From Chryseobacterium sp. JUb7 (GTDB lineage Bacteria; Bacteroidota; Bacteroidia; Flavobacteriales; Weeksellaceae), in assembly GCF_024806495.1 (NCBI RefSeq), contig NZ_JANUFF010000006.1, positions 124,001-188,000 on the forward strand: 64,000 bases of DNA. The letters are read 5' to 3'. The notes below the pieces were generated by a model, which made no database searches, was not told the DNA's origin, and saw nothing but the letters and a program-made list of their open reading frames with translations. The position numbers and the translations under genes were made by a program. This document shows positions 53,380 through 62,439 of the stretch, in pieces. How positions within the stretch are numbered: position 1 is the stretch's first letter; every line of letters starts with the position of its first letter.

Positions 53380-54645
53380 TTATTGAATGATTAAATATTG
53401 TAACTGATTTTTCAGGTTGAATAAAGTTGTATTGTACTGAATGATATTTCCTTTGAGAATCAATAAATGATTAATGGATAAAATAAAATCCACCATTCTT
53501 ACATCCCCTGTCGGAAGCTGTTTTGCATTGGCTTCAACCAACGTTTTGGCATAGGTAATCTGTTCATTCGCCTTGCTGATCATTTTATCATACTGTTCCA
53601 TTTGGTTATTAACCTGAAGAATCTGCTGTTGATATTGTCTTTGAGTCTGTTCAAGATATTTCTTTCGGGTATCAAGTGATAATTGATTTTGCTGTAACAA
53701 CATTTTTTTCTGATGACCATCATAAATCGGAATCGTGACACCAACTCCTACACTCATCCCGAAATTCTTATAAGGAGTTGTTGTAAATGAAGACTGATAA
53801 CCGCTATCTGAAAATGCTGTGATTTTTGGTTTATAATTATATCGGATGATTTTTGCGTCATTTGACAACTTTAAGCTGTCCGCCTGAAAAGCTTTTGCGT
53901 ACATACTTTCATCAAAAGAAGTTGGATTAAGTGTTTCGATGAAAGAAGGTTTTTCAACAGGTTCAAAAGCATCATCTACAATTCCTGACAGATATTTCAA
54001 CAGAGAATAATTGTTTTGCCAGTCGGCTTTTTGTTGTTCTAAGGTTAATTCATTTTGCTGAAGGGTAACCTTGAATGTGAGATAATCCGTTTGTTTGAAA
54101 ACCGCCGCCTGAGTCAGTTTTTTTAACACAATGTCTTCCTGATTAAGCAAATGAATGATTTCTTTACTCAAATTATATTGCTGCTGACTCGCGTAAGTCG
54201 CAATATATTGATCGGCAATCTGTTTATTAAGGGTTTGAAGACTTATATTTTTCTGCGCTAAAACCTGCGCAATACTTGCATTAATTCCGGCAAGCCTTGT
54301 ATTTAAATTATTACGGCTGATAAATTCTTTGGCAACGCGAACACCTGCGAAAAGAGATTGTCCGTTGGTTAAAGCACTGTCGTATCCCCAACCTTTTATA
54401 TTCGGAGAATATCCTGCAGTTCCTTCTCCGGTAACAATAAAACCATACGTTGATTTTAATTTTAAGCTGTCAATTTTATTGGAAATCACCTGATTATTGT
54501 AGTCGTTTAGAACAGGACTATTGTTTTTGGCTGTTTCAAGAAAATATAACAAAGTATTATTTGATTGCGCTTTTGTATTAAAACAACCAAAAAATACAGA
54601 CAAAAACAAAAAACTGCGAATAAGATATGTTCTTAAAATATCCAT
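53380..54645 (-). CDS. TolC-family outer-membrane efflux protein
   Basis: A 421-aa protein with a signal peptide (FLFLSVFFGCFNTKAQ) and two long repeats of alpha-helical hairpins with beta-strands (NNTLLYFLETAKNNSPVLND, then FGMSVGVGVTIPIYDGHQKK as the second-half motif). It forms the outer-membrane channel of the tripartite pump. It is the first gene of the tolC-adaptor-RND operon, and its promoter region holds a copy of the 11-bp-period box. Confidence 0.92.
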   Translation of the reverse strand: MDILRTYLIRSFLFLSVFFGCFNTKAQSNNTLLYFLETAKNNSPVLNDYNNQVISNKIDSLKLKSTYGFIVTGEGTAGYSPNIKGWGYDSALTNGQSLFAGVRVAKEFISRNNLNTRLAGINASIAQVLAQKNISLQTLNKQIADQYIATYASQQQYNLSKEIIHLLNQEDIVLKKLTQAAVFKQTDYLTFKVTLQQNELTLEQQKADWQNNYSLLKYLSGIVDDAFEPVEKPSFIETLNPTSFDESMYAKAFQADSLKLSNDAKIIRYNYKPKITAFSDSGYQSSFTTTPYKNFGMSVGVGVTIPIYDGHQKKMLLQQNQLSLDTRKKYLEQTQRQYQQQILQVNNQMEQYDKMISKANEQITYAKTLVEANAKQLPTGDVRMVDFILSINHLLILKGNIIQYNTTLFNLKNQLQYLIIQ

Positions 54646-54678
54646 GATGTGCTAATTATTCAGTAAAGATTATACACG

Positions 54679-54700
54679 ATTCTGTAGAAATTCTGAATAA
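54679..54700 (-). promoter_or_regulatory. 11-bp-period direct repeat box, copy 3, before tolC
   Basis: ATTCTGTAGAA followed by ATTCTGAATAA, 34 nt upstream of the TolC start. In the transcription direction a TATAATCTTTA stretch follows it and may be the -7 region. Confidence 0.6.
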
Positions 54701-54726
54701 AAAAAAGATTGATCTCACGATCAACC
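54699..54726 (-). terminator. Terminator separating the envelope operon from the efflux operon
   Basis: GATTGATC and GATCAACC around tcac (54707-54726), followed in the minus direction by a run of T (54699-54706). It ends the DgkA-sulfatase-PAP2 transcript just before the tolC promoter. Confidence 0.85.
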
Positions 54727-54752
54727 TTTTCAGCTAAGAATATCTTAATCAG

Positions 54753-55349
54753 TTATTTATTTAAAGATGTATTACCCTTAAAAATAATTTTGAATATAGT
54801 CCAAATGGTTATGCCCGATAGTATTCCGACAATTGCCCCACCAATTACATCCGAAGGATAGTGTACCCCATTATAAATCCGACTGTAAGAGACTAGTATT
54901 GCCCAGAATAAAAGAACAAATTTTAACCATTTATAGGTTGAAGGCAATACCAAAAAAAGGAATATCAAAAGTCCAAATGCATTGGCACTGTGTGAAGAAA
55001 CAAATCCATACATTCCACCTGGTCCCGCTTTACTCAAATGAATGAGAGGAATTAATGAAGGCTCGTGGGAAGGACGTAAACGCATTACTGTTTTTTTTAT
55101 CAATCCGGAAGCTATCTGATCCGATAATGTAATGGTAATACCGATCGCCAGTAAAATATATACACTGAATTTTTTATAAATTTTAATCATAAAAAATAAT
55201 AACACTGCATAAAAAGGAATCCAGAACAACTTGTCGCTTGCCCAATACATAATAATATCAAAGAAAGCACTGTGTTTTCCATTAATGAATAAGAACAATG
55301 CTGTATCAGATTTTTTTAAACTATCAAAAAGTGATTCCATTGGGCGCAT
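54753..55349 (-). CDS. Membrane PAP2-family phosphatase (lipid phosphate type)
   Basis: A 198-aa protein with about six membrane helices. The PAP2 signature is KKTVMRLRPSHEP, then GFVSSHSANAFGLLIFL (SSH variant of PSGH) and YSRIYNGVHYPSDVIGG. This is the PgpB/LpxE-like arrangement, which removes phosphate from undecaprenyl pyrophosphate or lipid A. It is the third gene of an envelope operon after DgkA and the sulfatase-type transferase (5-nt gap), which supports a lipid-phosphate role. Confidence 0.9.
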   Translation of the reverse strand: MRPMESLFDSLKKSDTALFLFINGKHSAFFDIIMYWASDKLFWIPFYAVLLFFMIKIYKKFSVYILLAIGITITLSDQIASGLIKKTVMRLRPSHEPSLIPLIHLSKAGPGGMYGFVSSHSANAFGLLIFLFLVLPSTYKWLKFVLLFWAILVSYSRIYNGVHYPSDVIGGAIVGILSGITIWTIFKIIFKGNTSLNK

Positions 55350-55354
55350 TTAAT

Positions 55355-57313
55355 TTATTTAGTTTTCATTTTTCCGTTTTTAAATCTTACACTTGCGGTC
55401 TGATAATAAGAAATTGTTTGAGAAGCTAATTCTTGATTTTTTGTTTTAATTTCTGATAAAGTCTGTTTTTCATTCCCTGAAACGGCAAATTGTTTTAATC
55501 TTTTCCTGTCATCAATCTGGGTAAAAATATTTCCTTTCAACATTCCTAAAGTCCGGTAATTACCTATGAAAGCACGTTCGTCTCCAATTTTCATCTGATT
55601 GATGTCTTTTCCGTACAAACTTGTATTGTAATTCCAGCCCAGATATCCGAATAAAGTTGGCATCACATCGATCTGTGAAGTTAGACGGTCAATTTTTTCA
55701 GGCTGCTGATTAAGGTTATAAATAATCGCAGGGATATGATGTCTATCAATATTAATTTCCCATTTTCCGGCACTGCTTGCACAATGATCAGCAACAATCA
55801 CAAAAACAGTATTTTTGAACCACGGCTTCGTTTTCGCAGCGGCAATGAATTTTCCTAAAGCATAATCTGTATATTTCACAGCAGCATTTCTATCACCTTG
55901 TGGAAGGTCGATTTTTCCGGCTGGGAAAGTATAAGGTTTATGATTAGAAGTCGTCATTACAAACTGGAAAAATGGTTTGTTGGCTTTACTACTGATATCT
56001 GCATATTTTATCGATTGGTTGTAAAGGTCTTCATCACAGATTCCCCACGCATTTTCAAATTTCACCTCATTATCGGGAATTGCAAATCTTTGTGTTTTGA
56101 TTTCGTCTGATAAAGGATTTCCTCGATTCCGGTCAACGATGTCAAAGCCTTGCCCTCCGAAAAAATTATTCATATTATCAAAATATCCATCGCCGCCGTA
56201 AATAAAATAAGGCTGATAATTTTTTGATTTTACGATGGTGGAAACAGAGAATAAATTCTGATTATTTGGTCTTCTTACAATACTGTTTCCCGGTGTTGGC
56301 GGAACAGACAATGTTAAAGCTTCCATTCCTCTTACCGTTCTGGTTCCTGTTGCATACAGGTTGGTAAAGAAAATACTTTCGTTTGCAAGCTTTTCATAAT
56401 TAGGCGTAAGATTATCTTTATTTCCAAAAGTGCTCAAAAAATCAGCACTGAAACTTTCTATGGCAATCAGTATTATATTTGGTTTTTGCTCCTGTCCTTC
56501 CTTAGTAATTCTGGAAATATCATCATATTTTGTTGATGTATAATTTTGATTTTCCTGTAAAAGGGTTCTTTTAACGATGGAATATGCTTCTTTTTCAGAA
56601 AGTTTTGGATAAAACGTTTCGTAATCCAATTCGTTGGATTTAAATGCGGTCACAAATGAAAATGCACCATTCTTCCCCACTTCGTTCATCACAAGATTGT
56701 TGCTGAAATCTGCCTGTTTGTTTTTCATTACAAGCCCTAATATTATTGCAATTGCTAAAACAGGAACGGCAAAAAACAAACGTTTACTGATCGAAATTTT
56801 ACTTGAAAAGGTTTCTTTGAAAATATTTAGTTTTTTAAATATAAAAAATGTAGAGACGATCAATCCTATTAAAACAACTCCAATTAAAGGTAAAGGATAT
56901 GACTGGTTGATGTTTTCTACAACTTCATATGTATAAATCAGATAATCTACCGCAATAAAATTAAATCTAACGCCAAATTCATCCCAAAACGGAATTTCTG
57001 CCAGTAAGCTGAAGTAAATAATGATGAAAATTAAGATGAGATAAAAATAGGTAAAACATTTATCAAACAAAGATCCGATCCACCTTTTTGGGAAAATTAA
57101 TAAATAGACAGCATACAAAAAAAGAAATAATGACCCGATGGTAAGATCATAACAAAATCCTGTGAAGAAAGCTCTTAATATATACACTAAACTCAGGTCT
57201 GCGTCTCCTGCGGACCATAAAAGAAGTGTTATTCTTACCGCAAATGATAAAATAACATACAAAGCGAGAACACTGAAAAGTGCAGAAAACCTGCTACGAA
57301 ATAAATTTTTCAT
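55355..57313 (-). CDS. Sulfatase/LtaS-family membrane transferase (phosphoglycerol or phosphoethanolamine)
   Basis: A 652-aa protein with five N-terminal membrane helices (to about residue 200) and a periplasmic sulfatase-fold domain. Metal and nucleophile motifs: IAIESFSADFL, a threonine in YATGTRTVRGMEALT, the GGDGYFDNMN stretch, and VIVADHCAS with HHIPAII. The family transfers phosphoglycerol or phosphoethanolamine from a lipid to an envelope acceptor. With DgkA, which recycles the diacylglycerol, and PAP2, it forms a coherent set for remodelling envelope lipids. The start overlaps the dgkA end by 20 nt. Confidence 0.9.
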   Translation of the reverse strand: MKNLFRSRFSALFSVLALYVILSFAVRITLLLWSAGDADLSLVYILRAFFTGFCYDLTIGSLFLFLYAVYLLIFPKRWIGSLFDKCFTYFYLILIFIIIYFSLLAEIPFWDEFGVRFNFIAVDYLIYTYEVVENINQSYPLPLIGVVLIGLIVSTFFIFKKLNIFKETFSSKISISKRLFFAVPVLAIAIILGLVMKNKQADFSNNLVMNEVGKNGAFSFVTAFKSNELDYETFYPKLSEKEAYSIVKRTLLQENQNYTSTKYDDISRITKEGQEQKPNIILIAIESFSADFLSTFGNKDNLTPNYEKLANESIFFTNLYATGTRTVRGMEALTLSVPPTPGNSIVRRPNNQNLFSVSTIVKSKNYQPYFIYGGDGYFDNMNNFFGGQGFDIVDRNRGNPLSDEIKTQRFAIPDNEVKFENAWGICDEDLYNQSIKYADISSKANKPFFQFVMTTSNHKPYTFPAGKIDLPQGDRNAAVKYTDYALGKFIAAAKTKPWFKNTVFVIVADHCASSAGKWEINIDRHHIPAIIYNLNQQPEKIDRLTSQIDVMPTLFGYLGWNYNTSLYGKDINQMKIGDERAFIGNYRTLGMLKGNIFTQIDDRKRLKQFAVSGNEKQTLSEIKTKNQELASQTISYYQTASVRFKNGKMKTK

Positions 57314-57680
57314 ATAAATAGGGGTAATAAATAATAATGAGTATAATTAAAACAGAAGTAACTGCAAACGTCATCGCTCCGGAAGCAATATCTTTTATGA
57401 AACCTATTTTTTCATGATATTCGGGATGGATAAAATCGCATACTTTTTCTATAGCTGTATTAAGGCTTTCTGCTGTAAGGATCAGTCCAATTCCAAAAAC
57501 CTGAAACATCAATTCTATTTTGGAGATTCCAAAATAAAACCCCGCAATCATAAGAACTAGACCTACGACCGACTGGGTAATGATGGAATGCTCGGTATTT
57601 AACAACAGAAAAGCACCTTTTACAGTATAATTGAGACTTTTAAGCCTTCCTTTCAGAAAACTATCGTTTATATTTTTCAT
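57294..57680 (-). CDS. dgkA: Diacylglycerol/undecaprenol kinase family (DgkA)
   Basis: A 128-aa protein with three membrane helices. The catalytic motif TAESLNTAIEKVCDFI and the N-terminal NTEHSIITQS are those of DgkA/UndK. It phosphorylates diacylglycerol or undecaprenol. It is the first gene of the dgkA-sulfatase-PAP2 operon; the fourth 11-bp-period box lies 93 nt upstream. Confidence 0.92.
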   Translation of the reverse strand: MKNINDSFLKGRLKSLNYTVKGAFLLLNTEHSIITQSVVGLVLMIAGFYFGISKIELMFQVFGIGLILTAESLNTAIEKVCDFIHPEYHEKIGFIKDIASGAMTFAVTSVLIILIIIYYPYLYEKFIS

Positions 57681-57772
57681 TCAATTTAAATATCAAAACA
57701 ATGTGAAATACAATCAAGTACTATCTTAAAATTAAAATACATCAATAAATCAATCGGTAAATCTAAAGTTGA

Positions 57773-57794
57773 ATTCTGAATAAATTTTGAATTT
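57773..57794 (-). promoter_or_regulatory. 11-bp-period direct repeat box, copy 4, before dgkA
   Basis: ATTCTGAATAA followed by ATTTTGAATTT. Same orientation relative to its gene as the other three copies. Confidence 0.55.
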
Positions 57795-57871
57795 TTAATA
57801 TTTCAGGAAAAATGTATAAATATTAAAAACAAATCTGCTTGTAAAAACGTATGTCTGCTTCACAAATAGAC

Positions 57872-57905
57872 AAATGGCGCCACTTTAATATAAGTGGCGC
57901 CATTT
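57872..57905. terminator. Strong inverted repeat, probable terminator
   Basis: AAATGGCGCCACTT (57872-57885) and AAGTGGCGCCATTT (57892-57905), perfect 14-bp arms with a 6-nt loop. A T-rich run follows in the plus direction and a weaker one in the minus direction. It lies 94 nt beyond the SDR stop. Confidence 0.7.
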
Positions 57906-57998
57906 TTAATAATCTACAAAATATTTGATTTCATGTAAATAGCAACATTGAAGATGTGGTCTCTGCCGTTTGCCAGTTTGGATTAATCTATATATTCA

Positions 57999-58862
57999 TT
58001 AATCTAATAATTCCCCCATCCCAAACTTGATTAGACCTTTCGCAAACTGTTCTGCAACTGCCTGATTTGCGGCATCAATATATTCTCCTGTTATCGGATC
58101 AACAACAGTTCTCAGAGGTCTTTTTCCTTTTTCGGTAGTGATCAGTTTTACAATGGCATCAGCGACATCCTGCGGGTTGGTTTTATGAGTTTGAATCAAT
58201 TCACCAAGAGCTGCAACCATTTTATTAGGAATCTCAGCGATCGCACCATACCCTTCAAATACTGACTGGTCTGAAGCATACGTTGTTTTTTGTGACATTT
58301 CAGTTGGAAAAGCACCCGGCTCTAGGATGGCAACATCAACTCCCAAGCGTTTAACTTCGTAATGTAGTCCTTCGCTTAGTCCTTCCAAACCAAACTTCGA
58401 CGCGGCATACACTGTTGCGAAAGGAAACGAAACCCTTCCAAATCCGCTGGTTACATTAATGATCAATCCATCTTCCTGTTTACGCATAGCCGGCAATACC
58501 TGCTTCATGAATCTCCATGGTGCGAATACATTCACATCAAACATGCCCTGCACATCAGAGATGGTAAAGCTTTCCGCCACACCATTCATTGAAAATCCTG
58601 CGTTATTGATGAGTACATCAATAGAATCTTCTTTAGCAATAATAGTTTCTACAGCTTGCTCAACACTTTTATCATCTGTAAGTGTGACATCGAGAACAGT
58701 TACGTTTTCAAGTGCCGAGAGTGCCTGTGCTTTATCTGCATTTTTGCCTTCGGTATCTCTCATTGTGGCGTAAACCTTGTGACCTAATGCTGCAACGCTG
58801 TGTACGGTCAACCAACCAAAACCACTATTTGTTCCTGTAATCAATACGATTTTTCTGCTCAT
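57999..58862 (-). CDS. Short-chain dehydrogenase/reductase
   Basis: A 287-aa classical SDR from ATG 58862 (MSRKIVLITGTNSGFG). The nucleotide-binding TGTNSGFG is at residues 9-16, NNAG in the INNAGFSMNG strand, and the catalytic tetrad tyrosine in ATVYAASKFGLEG. The longer frame upstream of 58862 is not used because the shared operator lies there. The operator at 58917-58932, also found before the regulator gene, suggests control by that Crp-type protein. Confidence 0.92.
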   Translation of the reverse strand: MSRKIVLITGTNSGFGWLTVHSVAALGHKVYATMRDTEGKNADKAQALSALENVTVLDVTLTDDKSVEQAVETIIAKEDSIDVLINNAGFSMNGVAESFTISDVQGMFDVNVFAPWRFMKQVLPAMRKQEDGLIINVTSGFGRVSFPFATVYAASKFGLEGLSEGLHYEVKRLGVDVAILEPGAFPTEMSQKTTYASDQSVFEGYGAIAEIPNKMVAALGELIQTHKTNPQDVADAIVKLITTEKGKRPLRTVVDPITGEYIDAANQAVAEQFAKGLIKFGMGELLD

Positions 58863-58916
58863 CTTTTTATTTTTTAAATGACTGATGCAAAGGTTGTTCA
58901 ACTCAAGTAAAAAACA

Positions 58917-58932
58917 TTTACCATTTGGTAAA
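58917..58932. promoter_or_regulatory. Palindromic operator before the SDR gene
   Basis: TTTACCATTTGGTAAA, a perfect 16-bp dyad apart from the two central positions, 55 nt upstream of the SDR start and 10 nt past the regulator stop. It is shared with 59545-59560. Confidence 0.65.
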
Positions 58933-58941
58933 AAGCAATAT

Positions 58942-59511
58942 TTAGCGGATATTTTTCCTGATTCTGCTGAGAGACTGTTGGGTAATGCCAAGATAAGAGG
59001 CTACCTGCGAAAGCGGAACACGATTAACAAGTCCCGGAAATTGATTGATAAACGATAAATAGCGGGTTGTAGCATCTTCAGAAACCAGCGGGCTCCTCCT
59101 TTCTAACGTTTTCATCAGACAGTTTTTCACGATAAGATTCTCTATATCTTTCCAGCCGACAATGGTATTTCCAATCTCGTCCCAGTGCTTTTTTGAAAAA
59201 ACAAGCAACTCGCAATCTGTTATAGCCTGAATATATTCTGAAGTAACCATTTGCATCTCAAATTTTTGCTGATCCGAAACGAAATTATTTTCCTCCACAA
59301 ATGAATGGGTAATTTCTTCGCTTTTATTGTTGTAATAGCAGAATCGGGTTACCCCTTTTAGAAGAAATCCAACATAACGAGGGATTTTCCCGGCCTCCGA
59401 AAAATATTCCTCTTTGTGAAGCTCCATTTTTTCTGCCTTACTCAGGATCAGCTCAATCTGTTGGCTGTTCAGGTTGCCAAATTGTAATATGTAGTTGACG
59501 AATGCTTCCAT
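58942..59511 (-). CDS. Crp/Fnr-family regulator
   Basis: A 189-aa protein with a cyclic-nucleotide-binding-like beta-roll (EEYFSEAGKIPRYVGFLLKG, VTRFCYYNNKSEEITHSF) and a C-terminal winged HTH (VPLSQVASYLGITQQSLSRI). Ligand-binding residues of true CRP are not evident, as is usual for the many Bacteroidota members of this family. It precedes the SDR gene in the same direction, and both genes carry the same palindrome upstream, pointing to autoregulation and control of the SDR. Confidence 0.9.
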   Translation of the reverse strand: MEAFVNYILQFGNLNSQQIELILSKAEKMELHKEEYFSEAGKIPRYVGFLLKGVTRFCYYNNKSEEITHSFVEENNFVSDQQKFEMQMVTSEYIQAITDCELLVFSKKHWDEIGNTIVGWKDIENLIVKNCLMKTLERRSPLVSEDATTRYLSFINQFPGLVNRVPLSQVASYLGITQQSLSRIRKNIR

Positions 59512-59544
59512 GATGCAAATTTCGGGTTTATTGAGTAGAACATA

Positions 59545-59560
59545 TTTACCAAATGGTAAA
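59545..59560. promoter_or_regulatory. Palindromic operator before the Crp-type gene
   Basis: TTTACCAAATGGTAAA, same dyad as 58917-58932 with the centre inverted, 34 nt upstream of the start. Confidence 0.65.
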
Positions 59561-59724
59561 AACTTTATTTAGAATAAAAATCAATCAAATCAACAACAAA
59601 GTATTGAAAGATATAATTATTGAATACATTATGAATAAAATAAAAAATTCTTGAACAAAAATTATGATAAAACATCAAATATTTTAATTTGGTAAGAATT
59701 AAATTTGTGTTTCTATTAAAAACT

Positions 59725-60861
59725 ATGGATAAATACAGCTTTTTGGAAATAACCGCTTTTATTGGAATCTTTCTTGTATTTTTTCTTGCGTTGTTTTTAT
59801 TGACTGTAAAAACTAAATATAGACTTGCCAATTGCCTTCTCGCTTTTTTTCTTTTTACAAATGCCGTTGATGCCATTAAATTTTTGATGCGAGAATTTCC
59901 CGTGGATTATATCAACCTTGAGGCTTTTCGTTGGAGTATCAATTATTTGGTTCCAGCATCCTTTTATCTCTATGTACTATCGATTTGTTTTTCCAACTTT
60001 CGATTAAAACCGAAACATTTATGGCATATCATTCCGTTTGTTGCTTTCAATTTATATTTAATGTCGGGGATATATTTTGAAGATAGAGCTGCAAAAGTGA
60101 GTTTCATCAATGCGATGAATCAAACGTCTATCATGCAATTTTTTTATTTTCTTTTTGAATTTCTATTTCAGGTGTATTTTATTGCCTCATTTTTGGTTAT
60201 AAGAAAGTCTAAAACCGTCTATCTTGAGAATTATACGAATCCAAATATCTCTACTCTTAATGCACTTTATAAAATAACAATTCTATATTATCTCTTACAT
60301 TTTATAGTGCTTATAAGATGGCTGGTTACTTTTATTTTTGGTTGGGGCGAGATCCGAGCCTGGATTGTAACGCTTGATGGGTTTGCATTTTTATTCTGTA
60401 CTTGCTGGTATCTATTTACTGCATTAAACAATCCTGAGCTTTTCAGAGGAGTGAATTCCGATCTAAGGCCCATTACAGGAGCTATTCCAAAACAAAAACT
60501 TAGTATTCCGGCAGATGACGAAAAAAATAAGCAAATTGAATTCTTAAAAGATTTTATGTTGGAAAAAGAACCTCATCTGGATTCATCTTTAACCATTCAG
60601 GATTTATCTGAACAAGTAAAAATCCCTGTAAAAGATTTATCTACTTTGATTAACCTTTATATGGATAAGCACTTTTTCGATTTCGTAAATGAATATAGAA
60701 TTGAAAAAGCAATGCAAATTCTTAAAGATTCTTCTCAAAAAGAACTGACTGTTTTAGAAATCTTGTACCAAGTTGGTTTTAATTCTAAATCTTCCTTTAA
60801 TACTTCTTTCAAAAAATATACAGGAAAAACACCAACAGATTTTAGAAAAGAAGCTTTGTAA
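59725..60861 (+). CDS. AraC-family regulator with a seven-helix membrane N-terminus
   Basis: A 378-aa protein from ATG 59725. The N-terminal two thirds contain about seven membrane helices; the C-terminal part is an AraC-type HTH (LTIQDLSEQVKIPVKDLSTL and VLEILYQVGFNSKSSFNTSF, ending KKYTGKTPTDFRKEAL). Membrane-anchored AraC proteins of this layout occur widely in Bacteroidota and sense unknown signals. It precedes the two serine hydrolase genes in the same direction by about 100 nt and may control them. Confidence 0.9.
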   Translation: MDKYSFLEITAFIGIFLVFFLALFLLTVKTKYRLANCLLAFFLFTNAVDAIKFLMREFPVDYINLEAFRWSINYLVPASFYLYVLSICFSNFRLKPKHLWHIIPFVAFNLYLMSGIYFEDRAAKVSFINAMNQTSIMQFFYFLFEFLFQVYFIASFLVIRKSKTVYLENYTNPNISTLNALYKITILYYLLHFIVLIRWLVTFIFGWGEIRAWIVTLDGFAFLFCTCWYLFTALNNPELFRGVNSDLRPITGAIPKQKLSIPADDEKNKQIEFLKDFMLEKEPHLDSSLTIQDLSEQVKIPVKDLSTLINLYMDKHFFDFVNEYRIEKAMQILKDSSQKELTVLEILYQVGFNSKSSFNTSFKKYTGKTPTDFRKEAL

Positions 60862-60963
60862 AATCAAATTATTTTTCAAAAATGAGTTCGATTTTTTTTA
60901 TTCGGTCGCGTTCTGAGGGTTTTTAAAGCATATTTGCAACAAAATATAAAATCAGAATCTATT

Positions 60964-62370
60964 ATGAGAAATTTCCTATTTGCAGTTTTGGTGCTTTTAT
61001 CAATTTCTGCTTTTAGTCAATCTAAAACTGAATTAAAACAAACAGTACCTCTTGAAAATATAAAGGATCAAATTGACTCCGTCATGACAAAATCTTATCA
61101 AAGAGGTTTATTCAACGGAAATATTCTTATTTCTAAAAATAATAAAATCATCTATCAAAAATCATTTGGTTTTACTGATGAAACAAAACAAACATCTTTA
61201 AACAATACGTCAATATTCAACATTGGTTCTATTGCAAAGGAATTTAATGCTGTTGCCGTCATGATTTTGGTTGAACGTGGTCTTCTTAATCTTGACGACA
61301 AGGTATCTAAATTTAATTTAGGATTACCCAAATGGTCAGAAAAAGTTTCTATACGTCATCTGATTAATTATGCAAGTGGTATTCCTCCAATCGAACAATT
61401 AAAACCTGAAAATGACGCGGATACATGGAATATTTTGAGAAATAATGATAATTTACTGTTTGAACCTGGAACTAATTACAGATATGACAATGGAAATGTA
61501 TTTTTACAAAGAAGGATCATTGAAAAGGTCACCGGAATGTCTTACCAAGAATTTGTCACTAAAAATATAATTAAGCCTTTGAAAATGACCAATTCAGTAT
61601 TTGATCCCTCATTTGGCTCTAAAAATAGAACTTCTTGTTATGACTTTGACAATATCCGATGCCCGGAATTGAAATTTATTAGCGGCTGGCTTTGGATAGA
61701 TATCAATGATCTCAATAAATGGATTGAAGCTATGAACTCTAATCGTTTAATTTCCAAAGCATCATTTCAAACTCTGTTGAATAATCCATACGCAAAAGAA
61801 GAAGGCGGATCGCTTGGTCGATTCTATGAAGAAGAAGACCTACAACGACACAATGGAGTTTCATATAAATTTGAATCGATCTTTTTAAATGATTTTAAAA
61901 ATAATATAACCATAATTTTAGTATCAAACAATCTCAATAGAGTTTGGGATTTAGGACATATTATTCACAATTTAATGTTAGGAAAAGCTTATGAAATTCC
62001 GAAAAAATCTGTTTATCAAGCGATAAGAAAAGAAGCTCTAGACAACATACATAAAGCGATAGAGACATACTATTTACTCAAAAAAAATTCTAAAAGTGAA
62101 TATAGTTTTGAGAACTCAGGTGAGCTTAATAAATTAGGATATGAATTATTAAGACTCGGAAAAATCAATGAATCTATAACCATATTTAAATTGGCTACGA
62201 CTGAGTTTCCTAAAGATGCTAATCTTTTCGATAGTTTAGGGGAAGCTTATCTTACAAATAAGCAATACGATTTGGCATTAGATAATTATAAAAAAGCAAT
62301 CAGTCTTGGCGGAACGAAAGGGAATGCTGAAAAAATGATAGAAAAAATAGAGAAAGAAATGGGGAAGTAA
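60964..62370 (+). CDS. Secreted serine hydrolase (beta-lactamase family) with TPR tail, paralogue 1
   Basis: A 468-aa protein from ATG 60964, with a signal peptide (NFLFAVLVLLSISAFSQ). The beta-lactamase/PBP class C fold carries SxxK as SIAK (FNIGSIAKEFN), Y-x-N as YDN in NYRYDNGNVF, and an HNG in the third-motif position. The C-terminal 110 residues have TPR-like helices (ANLFDSLGEAYLTNKQYDLA). Substrate is unknown: a peptidase or esterase is as likely as a beta-lactamase. It is paralogous to the next gene. Confidence 0.88.
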   Translation: MRNFLFAVLVLLSISAFSQSKTELKQTVPLENIKDQIDSVMTKSYQRGLFNGNILISKNNKIIYQKSFGFTDETKQTSLNNTSIFNIGSIAKEFNAVAVMILVERGLLNLDDKVSKFNLGLPKWSEKVSIRHLINYASGIPPIEQLKPENDADTWNILRNNDNLLFEPGTNYRYDNGNVFLQRRIIEKVTGMSYQEFVTKNIIKPLKMTNSVFDPSFGSKNRTSCYDFDNIRCPELKFISGWLWIDINDLNKWIEAMNSNRLISKASFQTLLNNPYAKEEGGSLGRFYEEEDLQRHNGVSYKFESIFLNDFKNNITIILVSNNLNRVWDLGHIIHNLMLGKAYEIPKKSVYQAIRKEALDNIHKAIETYYLLKKNSKSEYSFENSGELNKLGYELLRLGKINESITIFKLATTEFPKDANLFDSLGEAYLTNKQYDLALDNYKKAISLGGTKGNAEKMIEKIEKEMGK

Positions 62371-62439
62371 AATTCTCCCAAAATGTAACAATACCTTTCT
62401 CCAGATTGTCTTATTAATTAGATAATCAATTATTTATAT

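Larger units (their letters stand above)
57681..57998. other. Intergenic region upstream of dgkA
   Basis: It contains the dgkA promoter, the 11-bp-period box at 57773-57794 and the inverted repeat at 57872-57905. No gene is seen. Confidence 0.6.
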
